This document shows, piece by piece, positions 42,653 to 51,730 of a DNA stretch of 64,000 nucleotides (position 1 is its first letter; every line of letters starts with the position of its first letter). The notes beneath the pieces are model-generated. The model searched no databases. It saw only the letters and a list, made by a program, of their open reading frames with translations, and had not been told where the DNA came from. This DNA comes from Paracoccus marcusii (GTDB lineage: Bacteria; Pseudomonadota; Alphaproteobacteria; Rhodobacterales; Rhodobacteraceae): assembly GCF_028621715.1 (NCBI RefSeq), contig NZ_CP117466.1, forward strand, positions 692,501 to 756,500, in the 5' to 3' direction. The position numbers and the translations under genes were made by a program.

Positions 42653-44086
42653 ATGCGTCACCCCGCATCCCGTTCCGCCCTGGCCGTGGCCCTGGCGCTT
42701 GGCACGTCGCTGACCGGCCTGCCCGCCCTGGCGCAAGACGCCGCCGCCCCGATGCCCGACGGCGTCACCCATTTCACCCTTCCCAACGGCCTGGAGACGG
42801 TGGTCATCCAGGACGAGCGCGCGCCCGTCGTGGTGCAGATGGTCTGGTACAAGATCGGCGCGGCGGACGAGGTGCCGGGCAAGTCCGGCATCGCGCATTA
42901 TCTGGAACACCTGATGTTCAAGGGCACCGACACGCTGGAGCCCGGAGAGCTGTCCAAGACGGTGACCGCGAACGGCGGCAGCGACAACGCCTTCACATCG
43001 TGGGATTTCACAGCCTATTTCCAGCGCATCGCCAGCGACCGCCTGCCCCTGGTGATGGGGATGGAGGCCGACCGCATGGCCAACCTGAACATCCGCGATG
43101 AGGACTGGCAGGCCGAACGCCAGGTCGTGCTGGAGGAGCGCGCGCAGCGCGTCGACAGCGACCCCGCCGCCCTGTTCGCCGAGGAGCTGAACGCGGTCGT
43201 CTATGACAACCACCCCTATGGCCGACCAATCATCGGCTGGCGCGACGAGATCGAGGCGCTGACCCGCGACGACGCGGTCGCCTGGTACGACACGCATTAT
43301 TCGCCGAACGAGGCCGTGCTGGTCATCGCCGGCGACGTCACCCCCGAGGAGGCCCGGGCCTTGGCCGAGGAGCATTACGGCGCCATCCCCGCCAAGGGCG
43401 AGGCCGAACCGCGCATCCGCCCGCAGGAGCCGCCCAAGCGGACCGCGCGGCGGCTGGAGATGTCGGACCCGCGCGTCGCGCAGCCCCGGATGATCCGCAC
43501 CGTGCTGGCCGCGGAACGCGATCCGGGCGCGCAGGAGGATGCGGCGGCGCTGACCGTGCTGGCGGCGCTGCTGGGCGGGTCCTCGCAGACCTCGTATCTG
43601 GCGCAGCAGCTAACGCTGCCGGGAACCGCGCTGTGGGCGGGGGCCAGCTATGACGGGCTGTCGCTGGACCGGACCGAATTCATGCTGTCGCTGGTTCCGG
43701 CCGAGGGCACCCCGCCCGAGGAGGCCGAAGCGGCACTGGACGAGGCGCTGGCGCAGTTTCTGGCCGAGGGTCCGGACGAGGCCGACCTGGAGCGCGTCAA
43801 GACCCGCATCCGGGCCGAGGAGATCTATTCGCGCGATTCGGCGCATGGCCGGGCCTATGACTATGGCCAGGGGCTGTCGACCAGCCTGACCGTGCAGGAC
43901 GTGAACGACTGGCCCGACATCCTGGACGCGGTCACCGCCGAGGACGTGATGGCCGCCGCCCGCGACGTGCTGCAGGCGCCCGCCGTGACCGGCTGGCTGC
44001 TGCCCGCCCCCGCGGAGGCGGAGGCCGCCGCGACCCAGGAACCGGCCCCGGCCACCCCCGACGAACAGACCGAGGTGCAAGGATGA
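42653..44086 (+). CDS. M16 family zinc peptidase, catalytic partner
   Basis: Exported pitrilysin-type protease of 477 residues with a Sec signal (ending TGLPALAQDA). The inverted zinc motif HxxEH is intact in GIAHYLEHLMFKGT, with the downstream Glu in the ERQVVLEERAQRVD region. GAGGAGG precedes the ATG by 11 bases. Its last 40 residues are Ala/Pro/Glu-rich (APAEAEAAATQEPAPATPDEQ). With the following gene (ATGA overlap) it should form a heterodimer, like other two-gene M16B pairs, degrading peptides in the periplasm. Confidence 0.93.
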   Translation: MRHPASRSALAVALALGTSLTGLPALAQDAAAPMPDGVTHFTLPNGLETVVIQDERAPVVVQMVWYKIGAADEVPGKSGIAHYLEHLMFKGTDTLEPGELSKTVTANGGSDNAFTSWDFTAYFQRIASDRLPLVMGMEADRMANLNIRDEDWQAERQVVLEERAQRVDSDPAALFAEELNAVVYDNHPYGRPIIGWRDEIEALTRDDAVAWYDTHYSPNEAVLVIAGDVTPEEARALAEEHYGAIPAKGEAEPRIRPQEPPKRTARRLEMSDPRVAQPRMIRTVLAAERDPGAQEDAAALTVLAALLGGSSQTSYLAQQLTLPGTALWAGASYDGLSLDRTEFMLSLVPAEGTPPEEAEAALDEALAQFLAEGPDEADLERVKTRIRAEEIYSRDSAHGRAYDYGQGLSTSLTVQDVNDWPDILDAVTAEDVMAAARDVLQAPAVTGWLLPAPAEAEAAATQEPAPATPDEQTEVQG

Positions 44087-45399
44087 TCCGTGCCGCAATC
44101 GCCACCGTTCTTGCCCTGCTGGCCGTGCCGGCGCAGGCGATCGAGATCCAGGACGTCACCTCTCCGGGTGGGATCAAGGCCTGGCTGGTCCAGGACGACA
44201 GCATCCCCTTTGTGGCGCTGGACATCCAGTTCCGCGGCGGTGCCAGCATGGACGCCGAGGGCAAGCGCGGCGCCGTCAACATGATGACCGCGTTGCTGGA
44301 GGAGGGCGCCGGGTCGAACAGCGCCACGCAGTTCGCCCAGGCGGTCGAGGACCTGGGCGCGCGGCTGTCCTTTTCGGCCAGCGACGACACGGTGTCCGTG
44401 GGCTTCCAGTCCCTGACCGAGAACCGCGACGCCGCCGCCGACCTGCTGGCCCAAGCGCTGGCGCAGCCGCGGTTCGACGACGATGCGCTGACCCGCGTGC
44501 GCGGACAGGTGCAGGCAGTGATCCGGTCCGAGGCGACCGATCCGAACAGCATCGCCGCCAAGGAGATGGCGGCGCAGGCCTGGGGCGAGCATCCCTATGC
44601 GACCTCGATCAACGGGACGGCGGAGAGCGTCGCGGCCCTGACCAGGCAGGACCTGGTGGCGGCCAAGAACCGCGTGCTGGCGCGCGACCGGGTGGTCGTG
44701 GGCGCGGCGGGCGACATCTCGGCCGAGGAGCTGGGGCTGCTGCTGGACCGCATCCTGGGCGGGTTGCCGGAACAGGCGACCGCCCCCCTGCCCGAGCAGG
44801 CGGAGCTGCAGGTGACCGGCGGCACGACGGTCATCGACTGGGACAGCCCGCAGACCGTGGTGGCCTTTGCCGGGCCGGGCATCCCGATCGACGACCCCGA
44901 TTATTTCGCGGCTTTCGTCGCCAACCACATCCTGGGCGGCGGGGGCTTCAGTTCCCGCCTGATGGAGGAGATCCGCGAGAAGCGCGGGCTGACCTATGGC
45001 GTGGGAACGGCGCTGGCCACGGGGCTGTACGGCCAGACCTGGCAGGGCGGCATGTCGGGATCGAACGCCACCACGGCCGAAGCGGTGGAGCTGATCCGCG
45101 CCGAATGGGCCCGCATGGCCGAGGGTGTGACGGACCAGGAACTGACCGATGCCAAGACCTATCTGACCGGGGAATATCCCCTGCGGTTCGACGGGAACGG
45201 ACGCATCGCATCGATCCTGGCAGGCATGCAGCTGATCGGATTCCCGATCGACTATATCGATACCCGCAATGCCAAGGTCGAGGCGGTGACCTCCGAGGAC
45301 GTGTCCCGCGTGGCGCAGCGCCTGCTGGACCCCGAACGGCTGCGCTTCGTGCTGGTCGGCCGCCCCGAGGGGATCGAATCGGACCCTGTCACCAACTGA
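44083..45399 (+). CDS. M16 family peptidase-like protein, non-catalytic partner
   Basis: Exported 438-residue M16 homologue with a signal peptide (IRAAIATVLALLAVPAQA). The position of HxxEH is RGAVNMMTALLEEGAG, so zinc ligands are missing. The C-terminal half keeps the typical substrate-anchoring block GGGFSSRLMEEIREKRGLTYGVGTAL with Arg and Tyr, the hallmark of the regulatory or R/Y subunit in heterodimeric M16B proteases. It starts inside the stop of the catalytic gene (ATGA). Two strong hairpins follow. Confidence 0.92.
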   Translation: MIRAAIATVLALLAVPAQAIEIQDVTSPGGIKAWLVQDDSIPFVALDIQFRGGASMDAEGKRGAVNMMTALLEEGAGSNSATQFAQAVEDLGARLSFSASDDTVSVGFQSLTENRDAAADLLAQALAQPRFDDDALTRVRGQVQAVIRSEATDPNSIAAKEMAAQAWGEHPYATSINGTAESVAALTRQDLVAAKNRVLARDRVVVGAAGDISAEELGLLLDRILGGLPEQATAPLPEQAELQVTGGTTVIDWDSPQTVVAFAGPGIPIDDPDYFAAFVANHILGGGGFSSRLMEEIREKRGLTYGVGTALATGLYGQTWQGGMSGSNATTAEAVELIRAEWARMAEGVTDQELTDAKTYLTGEYPLRFDGNGRIASILAGMQLIGFPIDYIDTRNAKVEAVTSEDVSRVAQRLLDPERLRFVLVGRPEGIESDPVTN

Positions 45400-45415
45400 G
45401 CCGACAACAGCGGTG

Positions 45416-45470
45416 GCGCCGCGCCCCCAAGGGGCGCGGCGCGGTCGTTCCGCGGGGCTGATGCCCCGCG
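45416..45470 (+). terminator. Two tandem perfect hairpins between the M16 pair and mutL
   Basis: Hairpin 1 is a 12-bp perfect stem GCGCCGCGCCCC (45416-45427) / GGGGCGCGGCGC (45431-45442) with loop CAA. Hairpin 2 is an 8-bp perfect stem CGCGGGGC (45451-45458) / GCCCCGCG (45463-45470) with loop TGAT. Neither has a long T-run, but the pair is very stable and probably ends or insulates the M16 transcript before mutL at 45513. Confidence 0.55.
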
Positions 45471-45512
45471 AATCTCTGGCAGCGGCGGGGCAGTCCTGCT
45501 AGATTTGGGGCG

Positions 45513-47354
45513 ATGAACAGCCATGCCCCCAAGATACGCCCCGACGGCCGCGCCGTGATCCGCCAGCTGGATGAGGCCACCGCCAACCGCATCGCGGCGG
45601 GCGAGGTGGTCGAGCGTCCGGCCTCGGCGGTCAAGGAACTGGTCGAGAATGCGCTGGACGCTGGCGCCACCCGGATCGAGATCGCCATCCAGGACGGCGG
45701 CAAGCGGCTGATCCGCGTCACCGACGACGGCTGCGGCATGGTGCCGGACGACCTGCCGCTGGCCCTGTCGCGCCATGCCACCAGCAAGATCGACGGGACC
45801 GACCTGCTGGCCATCACCAGCTTCGGCTTTCGCGGCGAGGCGCTGCCCTCGCTTGGCGCGGTCGGGCGGCTGACCATCACCTCGCGCACGCGGGGGGGCG
45901 AGGGGGCGTCCATCGCGGTCACCGGGGGGCGGCTGGACCCGCTGCGCCCGGCGGCCGCCAATTGCGGCACCGTGGTCGAGCTGCGCGACCTGTTCTTTGC
46001 CACGCCCGCGCGGCTGAAGTTCCTGCGCACCGACCGGGCCGAGACGCAGTCGGTGGCCGACACGGTGCGCCGCCTGGCGATGGCCGAACCCTATGTGGGC
46101 TTTTCGCTGACCGCCGACGGGCGCGAGATCTTTCGCGCCGATGCCGAGCAGGGAGAGCTGTTCGGGGCGCTGACCACGCGGCTGACCCGGCTGATGGGGA
46201 CGGATTTCATCGACAACGCCCTGCCCATGGATGCCGAACGCGACGGGATCACCCTGACGGGCTATGCCGCCCTGCCGACCTATTCGCGCGGGGCGGCGGT
46301 CGCGCAGCATCTGTACGTGAACGGGCGGCCGGTGCGCGACAAGCTGCTGACCGGGGCGCTCAGGGCGGGCTACATGGACGTGCTGGCGGCGGGCCGGCAT
46401 CCGGCGGCGGTGCTGTTTCTGGAATGCGATCCGCAGATGGTGGACGTGAACGTCCACCCGGCCAAGGCCGAGGTGCGGTTCCGCGACCCGCAATCGGCCC
46501 GCGGGCTGGTCGTGGGCAGCCTGCGCCACGCGATGGCGGGGGCCGGGCACCGCGCCTCCAGCACGGTGGGCCACGCGACGCTGCAGGCGGTGCAGGTCGA
46601 GCCGGGGCCCGAACCTTTGGCCGAAAACCGGTCAGACCCGCGGCCCGCATGGCAGGCCGACAGGCCGTCGGCGGCGGCCGTGCGGGCGGCGCTGGACCTG
46701 CAGATGCCGGGCTTTGCCGAGACGCCGTCGGCGCGGTTCGACCCGGTCGTGGCCGACGCGCCGATGGAGGACGCGCCCCTGGGGGCCGCGCGCGCGCAGA
46801 TCCACGAGAACTACATCATCGCGCAGACGCCCGACGGGCTGGTGATCGTCGATCAGCATGCCGCCCATGAACGGCTGGTCTATGAGCGGCTGAAGGCGCA
46901 GGCGCAGGCCGCGGGCATCCCGGCCCAGGCCCTGCTGATCCCCGAGATCGTCGAGCTGTCCCCGGCCGATGCCGATCGCATCCTGTCCATCGCCGCCGAT
47001 CTGGCCGCGCTTGGTTTGGTCGTCGAGCCGTTCGGCCCGGGCGCGGTCGCGCTGCGCGAGGTGCCAGCAATGCTGGCGCGGCTAGACGGGCGCGCGCTGA
47101 TCCGCGACATCCTGGACGATCTGGCCGATCAGGGAGCCTCGGACCGGCTGCAGGCGCGCATCGATGCGGTGCTGTCGTCGATGGCCTGCCACGGGTCGGT
47201 CCGGTCCGGCCGCCGGATGGGTGCGGACGAGATGAACGCCCTGCTGCGCGAGATGGAGCGGACACCGAAATCGGGCCAGTGCAATCACGGCCGCCCGACC
47301 TGGGTCAAGCTGCAGCTGTCGGACATCGAACGTCTGTTCGGTCGCAGGGATTGA
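45513..47354 (+). CDS. mutL: DNA mismatch repair protein MutL
   Basis: ATPase that links MutS to the repair machinery; 613 residues. GHKL ATPase motifs are complete: [53 protein letters not shown] and [13 protein letters not shown]. An Ala/Pro-rich linker precedes the C-terminal dimerisation domain (about 430-613). In that domain I do not see the DQHAxxExxxxE endonuclease motif in full: [19 protein letters not shown] is present, so DQHAAHER is conserved. The terminal [11 protein letters not shown] is conserved too. Confidence 0.95.
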   Translation: MNSHAPKIRPDGRAVIRQLDEATANRIAAGEVVERPASAVKELVENALDAGATRIEIAIQDGGKRLIRVTDDGCGMVPDDLPLALSRHATSKIDGTDLLAITSFGFRGEALPSLGAVGRLTITSRTRGGEGASIAVTGGRLDPLRPAAANCGTVVELRDLFFATPARLKFLRTDRAETQSVADTVRRLAMAEPYVGFSLTADGREIFRADAEQGELFGALTTRLTRLMGTDFIDNALPMDAERDGITLTGYAALPTYSRGAAVAQHLYVNGRPVRDKLLTGALRAGYMDVLAAGRHPAAVLFLECDPQMVDVNVHPAKAEVRFRDPQSARGLVVGSLRHAMAGAGHRASSTVGHATLQAVQVEPGPEPLAENRSDPRPAWQADRPSAAAVRAALDLQMPGFAETPSARFDPVVADAPMEDAPLGAARAQIHENYIIAQTPDGLVIVDQHAAHERLVYERLKAQAQAAGIPAQALLIPEIVELSPADADRILSIAADLAALGLVVEPFGPGAVALREVPAMLARLDGRALIRDILDDLADQGASDRLQARIDAVLSSMACHGSVRSGRRMGADEMNALLREMERTPKSGQCNHGRPTWVKLQLSDIERLFGRRD

Positions 47355-47402
47355 CGCAGGGCGCGCGCGGATCGATCCTGTGCCCAGACAGGAGGTGCCG
47401 CG

Positions 47403-47774
47403 ATGCTGCAGATTGCCGTCGACAAGATCGCCCATGTGATCATCCGCGCCCGCGATTACGAAAGCGGCGTGAATCCCTGGGCCCATCAGGGCGGCGGACG
47501 CCAGCATGGCACCCGGAGCGAGTTGCACGACTTCATCGCGGGCCTGAACGAGGATGAGCAGGCCAGCCTGGTCGCCGTGATGTGGATCGGGCGCGACAGC
47601 TTTGAGCCGTCCGAACTGGAGGAGGCGATCCGGACCGCCCGGATCGAACGGACCATCCCGACCGAGGATTACCTGATGGGCGAACCCCGACTGGCCGATC
47701 TGCTGGAGGCCGGGCTGGAAGGGCTGGGCATCTCTCCCGGCGACATCGAGGACGACCTGCAGCGTCCGGTATGA
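47403..47774 (+). CDS. DUF3775 domain protein
   Basis: A 123-residue acidic protein of the DUF3775 family: LQIAVDKIAHVIIRARDYES at the N terminus, then ELHDFIAGLNEDEQASLVAVMWIGRDSFEP and a C-terminal helical end (LMGEPRLADLLEAGLEGLGISPGDIED). No catalytic motif is seen, and function is unknown. AGGAGG precedes the ATG. It may be cotranscribed with mutL, 48 bases upstream. A hairpin at 47779 follows. Confidence 0.85.
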   Translation: MLQIAVDKIAHVIIRARDYESGVNPWAHQGGGRQHGTRSELHDFIAGLNEDEQASLVAVMWIGRDSFEPSELEEAIRTARIERTIPTEDYLMGEPRLADLLEAGLEGLGISPGDIEDDLQRPV

Positions 47775-47778
47775 CGAA

Positions 47779-47800
47779 GGGCGGCCCCGCAGGACCGCCC
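47779..47800 (-). terminator. Hairpin downstream of the PQQ sugar dehydrogenase; copy of the 7.9-kb element
   Basis: Minus-strand reading GGGCGGTCC-TGCG-GGGCCGCCC gives a 9-bp stem with one G-U. It differs from the element at 7876-7897 by one loop base. Both lie 20-25 bases past the stop of a leftward gene, between convergent genes, and so probably act as a recurring terminator-like module. Confidence 0.55.
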
Positions 47801-47820
47801 CAGAACCGATCGTGGCTGGA

Positions 47821-49014
47821 TCACCCTTCCGGGGTCAGGCGGACCAGACGGCCGTTCTCCTCGTCGGTGATGACGACCAAGGCGCCATCCTGAGCAACCT
47901 CGACCTCGCGGACGCGGCCGATGCCCTGTGCCAGGCGCGCCTCTCCGGTCACGGTGGTGCCGTCCAGTTCCAGCCGGATGATGTCGCCCGACCGCAACCC
48001 GCCGATCAGCGCGTCCCCCTGCCAGTCGGGGAACATGTCGCCGTCATAGAAGGCCATTCCGCTGATCGCGGGCGACGGATCCCAGTAATAGACCGGCTGT
48101 TCGGTGCCCTCGACCTGGGTCGCGCCCATCTGGGCCCCGCTATAGTCGGTGCCATAGGTGGCCAGGGGCCAGCCATAGTTCAGTCCGCCCTCGACGGCGT
48201 TCAGCTCGTCACCGCCCTTGGGGCCGTGCTCGTTCATCCACAGCTGGCCGTCGGGGCCCATCGCGGCGCCCTGGATGTTGCGATGGCCGATGGACCAGAT
48301 CTCGGGCAGCGCGCCCTCGATTCCCGCCCCGGCCGGGGTGCCGTCGGTGGCGTTGATGCGGATGATCTTGCCCAGGGTCGCCTGCGGGTCCTGGGCGTAT
48401 TGGCGGGGTTCGGGGTCGCTGCGTTCGCCCAGGCCGACAAAGATGTGGCCCTCGTCGTCATGCACGATCCGCGCGCCGAAATGCTTGGTCGAGGCCCATG
48501 CCGGCTGCTGCTGCCAGATGCGCTGGACGTCGTCCATCGTGGTGCCGTCCTCGGACAGGATACCGGTCGCGACGGCGGTGGCGTTCGTGCCGTCGCCGCG
48601 GGGTTCGGCATAGGTCCACCAGACGCGGCGGGTGTCGGCGAAATCGTCCGCGACGGACACGTCGTGCAGGCCGCCCTGGTCGCGGGCATCGACCTCGGGC
48701 AGGCCCTGAATGGGTTCGGACAAGGTACCGTCGGTGGTATAGATGCGCATCCGGCCGGGGCGTTCGGTAATCAGCCAGTTCCCGTCGGGCAATTCCTGCA
48801 GGCCCCAGGGATGCTCCAGCCCCTCGACCAGGACCTGCTGCTGCAGGCCGGTGCCGTCCAGCATGGGCGCGCGGGTCTGGCCTTCGAAGGCGGGCTTTTG
48901 GTCATAGGCGGCCCCGTTGGGGGCGGCGTCGTTGAAACCCTGCGCCGCGGCCATCGAGGCCAGGAATCCTGTGGCGGCAAGGGTGGTCAGGCTTGTCGTC
49001 GTACGGCGCGTCAT
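47821..49014 (-). CDS. PQQ-dependent sugar dehydrogenase, exported
   Basis: Soluble aldose dehydrogenase-type beta-propeller (GSDH family), 397 residues, with a signal peptide ending LASMAAAQG. Motifs are HPWGLQELPDGNWLITERPGRMRI, RDQGGLHDVSVADDF (catalytic His region), HFGARIVHDDEGHIFVGLGER, GHRNIQGAAMGPDGQLWMNEHGPKGGDELN (PQQ and calcium region) and DPSPAISGMAFYDGD. It oxidises periplasmic sugars if PQQ is available; no pqq synthesis gene is in the window. GGAGG precedes the ATG. Confidence 0.92.
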   Translation of the reverse strand: MTRRTTTSLTTLAATGFLASMAAAQGFNDAAPNGAAYDQKPAFEGQTRAPMLDGTGLQQQVLVEGLEHPWGLQELPDGNWLITERPGRMRIYTTDGTLSEPIQGLPEVDARDQGGLHDVSVADDFADTRRVWWTYAEPRGDGTNATAVATGILSEDGTTMDDVQRIWQQQPAWASTKHFGARIVHDDEGHIFVGLGERSDPEPRQYAQDPQATLGKIIRINATDGTPAGAGIEGALPEIWSIGHRNIQGAAMGPDGQLWMNEHGPKGGDELNAVEGGLNYGWPLATYGTDYSGAQMGATQVEGTEQPVYYWDPSPAISGMAFYDGDMFPDWQGDALIGGLRSGDIIRLELDGTTVTGEARLAQGIGRVREVEVAQDGALVVITDEENGRLVRLTPEG

Positions 49015-49117
49015 GGGGTCCTCCGATCCGGTGAATACCCTGCCCAATTCGTGACACGGCCTGGCGTTCCCCCCTGCGGCAACACGTCCCTGTCAGGCGG
49101 CCGTGACGGCGCCCATG

Positions 49118-50173
49118 TCAGCGCGCGTCGAGATGGTCGCGAAACAACGCACCCGCCCGGCCCCAAGCGCCCGCGTCGAGGTCGTCCAGCCCCTGCAGCA
49201 CGGGCAGCAGCTGGGCCGCGTAATCCTCGCTGCTTTCGCGCGGCAGCATCGAGGGCAGGTTGTCGATCGCCATCACGTCCAGCACCGGCGCATCCGCCAC
49301 CCGCAGGACCGGCGCGTCCCAAGTGGTGGTGCGGTCATAGACCTTGATCGGGGAAAAATCGCTGGTCGGGTCGCAGGCCACGTCGCCGATGACGCTCAGC
49401 GTACGACCCGGCGCCACGGCATCGGCGGACACGAAGACCGGGGCGCCGGGATGGGCCAGGATCGCGTTGACGAAGACATCGTGCATCAGCACCTCGGGGA
49501 AGGGGCCGCCATGGGCGGTCTCGGCCATGTCCCACCCGGTCACGGTGACGCCCATCGCGGTCAGCAGGTCGGCCGCGCCGCTGCCAACGCGGCCCTTGGC
49601 GCCGATGACGATGGCCCGCGGACGCGGGCGGCCGGTGGCGTCCAGCCGCGCCCGCAGGTCGTCCAGCAGGCGGTGCCGGTCGGGATAGGCGGCCACCGGT
49701 CCGCAGATGCCGCCCGACTGCTGCGCGGCCCAGGCCATCAGCGACACCGCCGCCCCCGCATAGCCCGCCCAGTACCCGAAGGCCGCCAGCCTGCGCCCCG
49801 TGTCGTCGGTCAGATATTCCAGGTCATAAAGCGCCCCGCCCCCGGCCCGGAACCGGTCCAGCAGCACCCGACCCGCGGGCTGGCTCTTGAAGGCGTGGCC
49901 GAACATCACGTGGCGATGGCGCAGGGGGGTGCCGTCCTCGGGCAGCTCCTTGAGGCCGAAGACGATGGCATCGTCAGGCGCGGTGGGCCAGCTGCCCTCG
50001 GGGGTGATGGCCGCGCCGGCCTTGGCATAGGCGTCGGTCGGGATGATCCGGCGGGGGCTGTCCTCGACCGTGACGCGCATGCCCTGCCCGATCAGCGCGG
50101 CGACCCCGTCCGGGGTGATGCCCACGCGATCCTCGTTCGGGCGGCTTTCCGCCCTGACCCACAGATGTGTCAT
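49118..50173 (-). CDS. Saccharopine dehydrogenase (NAD+, L-lysine-forming type)
   Basis: Single-domain LYS1-type oxidoreductase of 351 residues. LWVRAESRPNEDRVGITPDGVAALIGQGMRVTVEDS is the AlaDH/PNT-like N-terminal signature; AIVIGAKGRVGSGAADLLTAMGVTVTGWD is the NAD Rossmann motif; ending VMAIDNLPSMLPRESSEDYAAQLLPVL is typical of LYS1. It would interconvert saccharopine with lysine and 2-oxoglutarate. As the window also has dapD, lysine is made by the diaminopimelate route, so this gene more likely serves lysine turnover. No LYS9 partner is adjacent. It diverges from the MBL gene. Confidence 0.92.
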   Translation of the reverse strand: MTHLWVRAESRPNEDRVGITPDGVAALIGQGMRVTVEDSPRRIIPTDAYAKAGAAITPEGSWPTAPDDAIVFGLKELPEDGTPLRHRHVMFGHAFKSQPAGRVLLDRFRAGGGALYDLEYLTDDTGRRLAAFGYWAGYAGAAVSLMAWAAQQSGGICGPVAAYPDRHRLLDDLRARLDATGRPRPRAIVIGAKGRVGSGAADLLTAMGVTVTGWDMAETAHGGPFPEVLMHDVFVNAILAHPGAPVFVSADAVAPGRTLSVIGDVACDPTSDFSPIKVYDRTTTWDAPVLRVADAPVLDVMAIDNLPSMLPRESSEDYAAQLLPVLQGLDDLDAGAWGRAGALFRDHLDAR

Positions 50174-50300
50174 CCCGATCCCCTGCCATGGCTTGCGCCC
50201 CAAGCTGTAGGTCACGCGGCAATGCGCCGCAAGCGCGGGCCGGAACCCCCGGCACGCCGCCGGGGTTGGCCTTTCTTTGCCCCGTTCCGCAGGAGACAGC

Positions 50301-51083
50301 ATGCACCTGACCCGTCGCACCGGACTGAAACTGGCCGCAGCCCTGATGGGCACCGCCGTCCTGCCCGCCCTGGTCCTGCCCCGCACGGCCCGCGCGCAGG
50401 ACGGCGGCTTTCGCCATGCCGTCGAGGGTGGAGAGGTCGTGATCCACCCCGTCGATCACGCAAGCATGGTCCTGGAGACGCCCGTGGGGGTGATCTATGT
50501 CGATCCGGTCGGCGGTGCCGAGGCCTATGCCGACCTGCCTGCGCCCGACCTGATCCTGATCACCCATGAACACGGCGACCATTACGACCAGCCGACGCTG
50601 GACGCCCTGCCCGAGGTGCCGATGATCGCCAACCCCGCCGTGGCCGGGATGCTGCCTGCCGCCATGGCCGAACGCACCACGACGATGGCCAACGGCGACA
50701 GCGGAGAGGCCCTGGGCCTGCCGATCGAGGCCATCCCCGCCTACAACATCACCGAGGACCGGCTGCAGAACCATCCGCAGGGCCGCGACAACGGCTATAT
50801 CCTGACCATCGGGGGCCAGCGCTTCCTGATCGCCGGCGATACCGAGGATACGCCCGAACTGCGTGCCCTGACCGACATCCATGTGGCGTTCCTGCCGATG
50901 AACCTGCCCTATACGATGTCGGTGGATCAGGCGGCGGCGGCAGTCACCGCCTTTGCCCCCGACGTGGTCTATCCGTATCACCACCGGGGCAGCGACCTGG
51001 ACGCGTTCGCAGCCTTGGTGGCCGAGGGCGGGTCGGGTACGCAGGTCGTCGTGGCACCGTGGTATGCCGAAGCGGACGCCTAG
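50301..51083 (+). CDS. Tat-exported MBL-fold metallo-hydrolase
   Basis: Predicted periplasmic metallo-beta-lactamase-fold protein, 260 residues. A twin-arginine signal MHLTRRTGLKLAAALMG precedes a cleavage region RTARAQDG. The metal motif LILITHEHGDHYD is complete, followed by FLIAGDTEDTPEL (Asp ligand) and YPYHHRGSDLDAF (His). It resembles UlaG/YfnA-like small hydrolases; the substrate is unknown. GGAGA precedes the ATG. Its stop overlaps by 3-4 bases that of the convergent RluA gene. Confidence 0.9.
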   Translation: MHLTRRTGLKLAAALMGTAVLPALVLPRTARAQDGGFRHAVEGGEVVIHPVDHASMVLETPVGVIYVDPVGGAEAYADLPAPDLILITHEHGDHYDQPTLDALPEVPMIANPAVAGMLPAAMAERTTTMANGDSGEALGLPIEAIPAYNITEDRLQNHPQGRDNGYILTIGGQRFLIAGDTEDTPELRALTDIHVAFLPMNLPYTMSVDQAAAAVTAFAPDVVYPYHHRGSDLDAFAALVAEGGSGTQVVVAPWYAEADA

Positions 51084-51730
51084 AACGGCACCTTTGCCGA
51101 AAACCCGGTCTGCACCCCGGTGTCGGGGTGGCGGAACCGCAGGCTTTCGGCATGCAGCATCAGGCGGGGATGGTCGGCGGCCGTCCCCGTCGCATAAAGC
51201 GGATCGCCCAGGATCGGGTGGCCCAGGGACGCCATGTGCACCCGCAGCTGGTGGCTGCGCCCTGTGACGGGCATCAGGCGCACCCGTGTTTCGGCATCGG
51301 TCGCGCGGACGACGCGCCAATCGGTCTGGGCGGGCCGACCCTCGGCATGGTCCACCTTCTGGCGGGGCCGGTTCGGCCAGTCCACGATCAGCGGCAGGTC
51401 GACCCGACCGGTCTCCGGCTGCAGGCGGCCCGAGAGCCGTGCGACATAGACCTTCTTGGTCAGCCGATCCTCGAACTGCTTGGACAGGTGGCGCTGCGCC
51501 TGCGGGGTCAGGGCAAAGACCATCACCCCCGACGTGTCTAGGTCCAGCCGATGCACCAGCAGCACGGTCGGAAACGCCTCGCGCAGGCGGGCGATCAGGC
51601 AGTCGGCCCGATCCTCTCCGCGCCCTGGCACCGACAGCAACCCCGCCTGCTTGTCCACCACCAGCACGTGGTCGTCGGCATGCAGGACCACCGGGATGTC
51701 CGGCGGCGGGTCATAGACGAATTCGGTCAT
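51080..51730 (-). CDS. RluA family pseudouridine synthase
   Basis: RNA-modifying enzyme of 216 residues, without an S4 domain, resembling RluA. The catalytic motif is LVHRLDLDTSGVMVFAL (Asp of HRLD). DDHVLVVDKQAGLLSVPGRG is the conserved strand and KKVYVARLSGRL the third motif; TGRSHQLRVHMASLGHPILGDPLYA completes the family set. Target is probably 23S U746 and/or tRNA U32. The start overlaps the LysE stop by ATGA. Confidence 0.93.
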   Translation of the reverse strand: MTEFVYDPPPDIPVVLHADDHVLVVDKQAGLLSVPGRGEDRADCLIARLREAFPTVLLVHRLDLDTSGVMVFALTPQAQRHLSKQFEDRLTKKVYVARLSGRLQPETGRVDLPLIVDWPNRPRQKVDHAEGRPAQTDWRVVRATDAETRVRLMPVTGRSHQLRVHMASLGHPILGDPLYATGTAADHPRLMLHAESLRFRHPDTGVQTGFSAKVPF

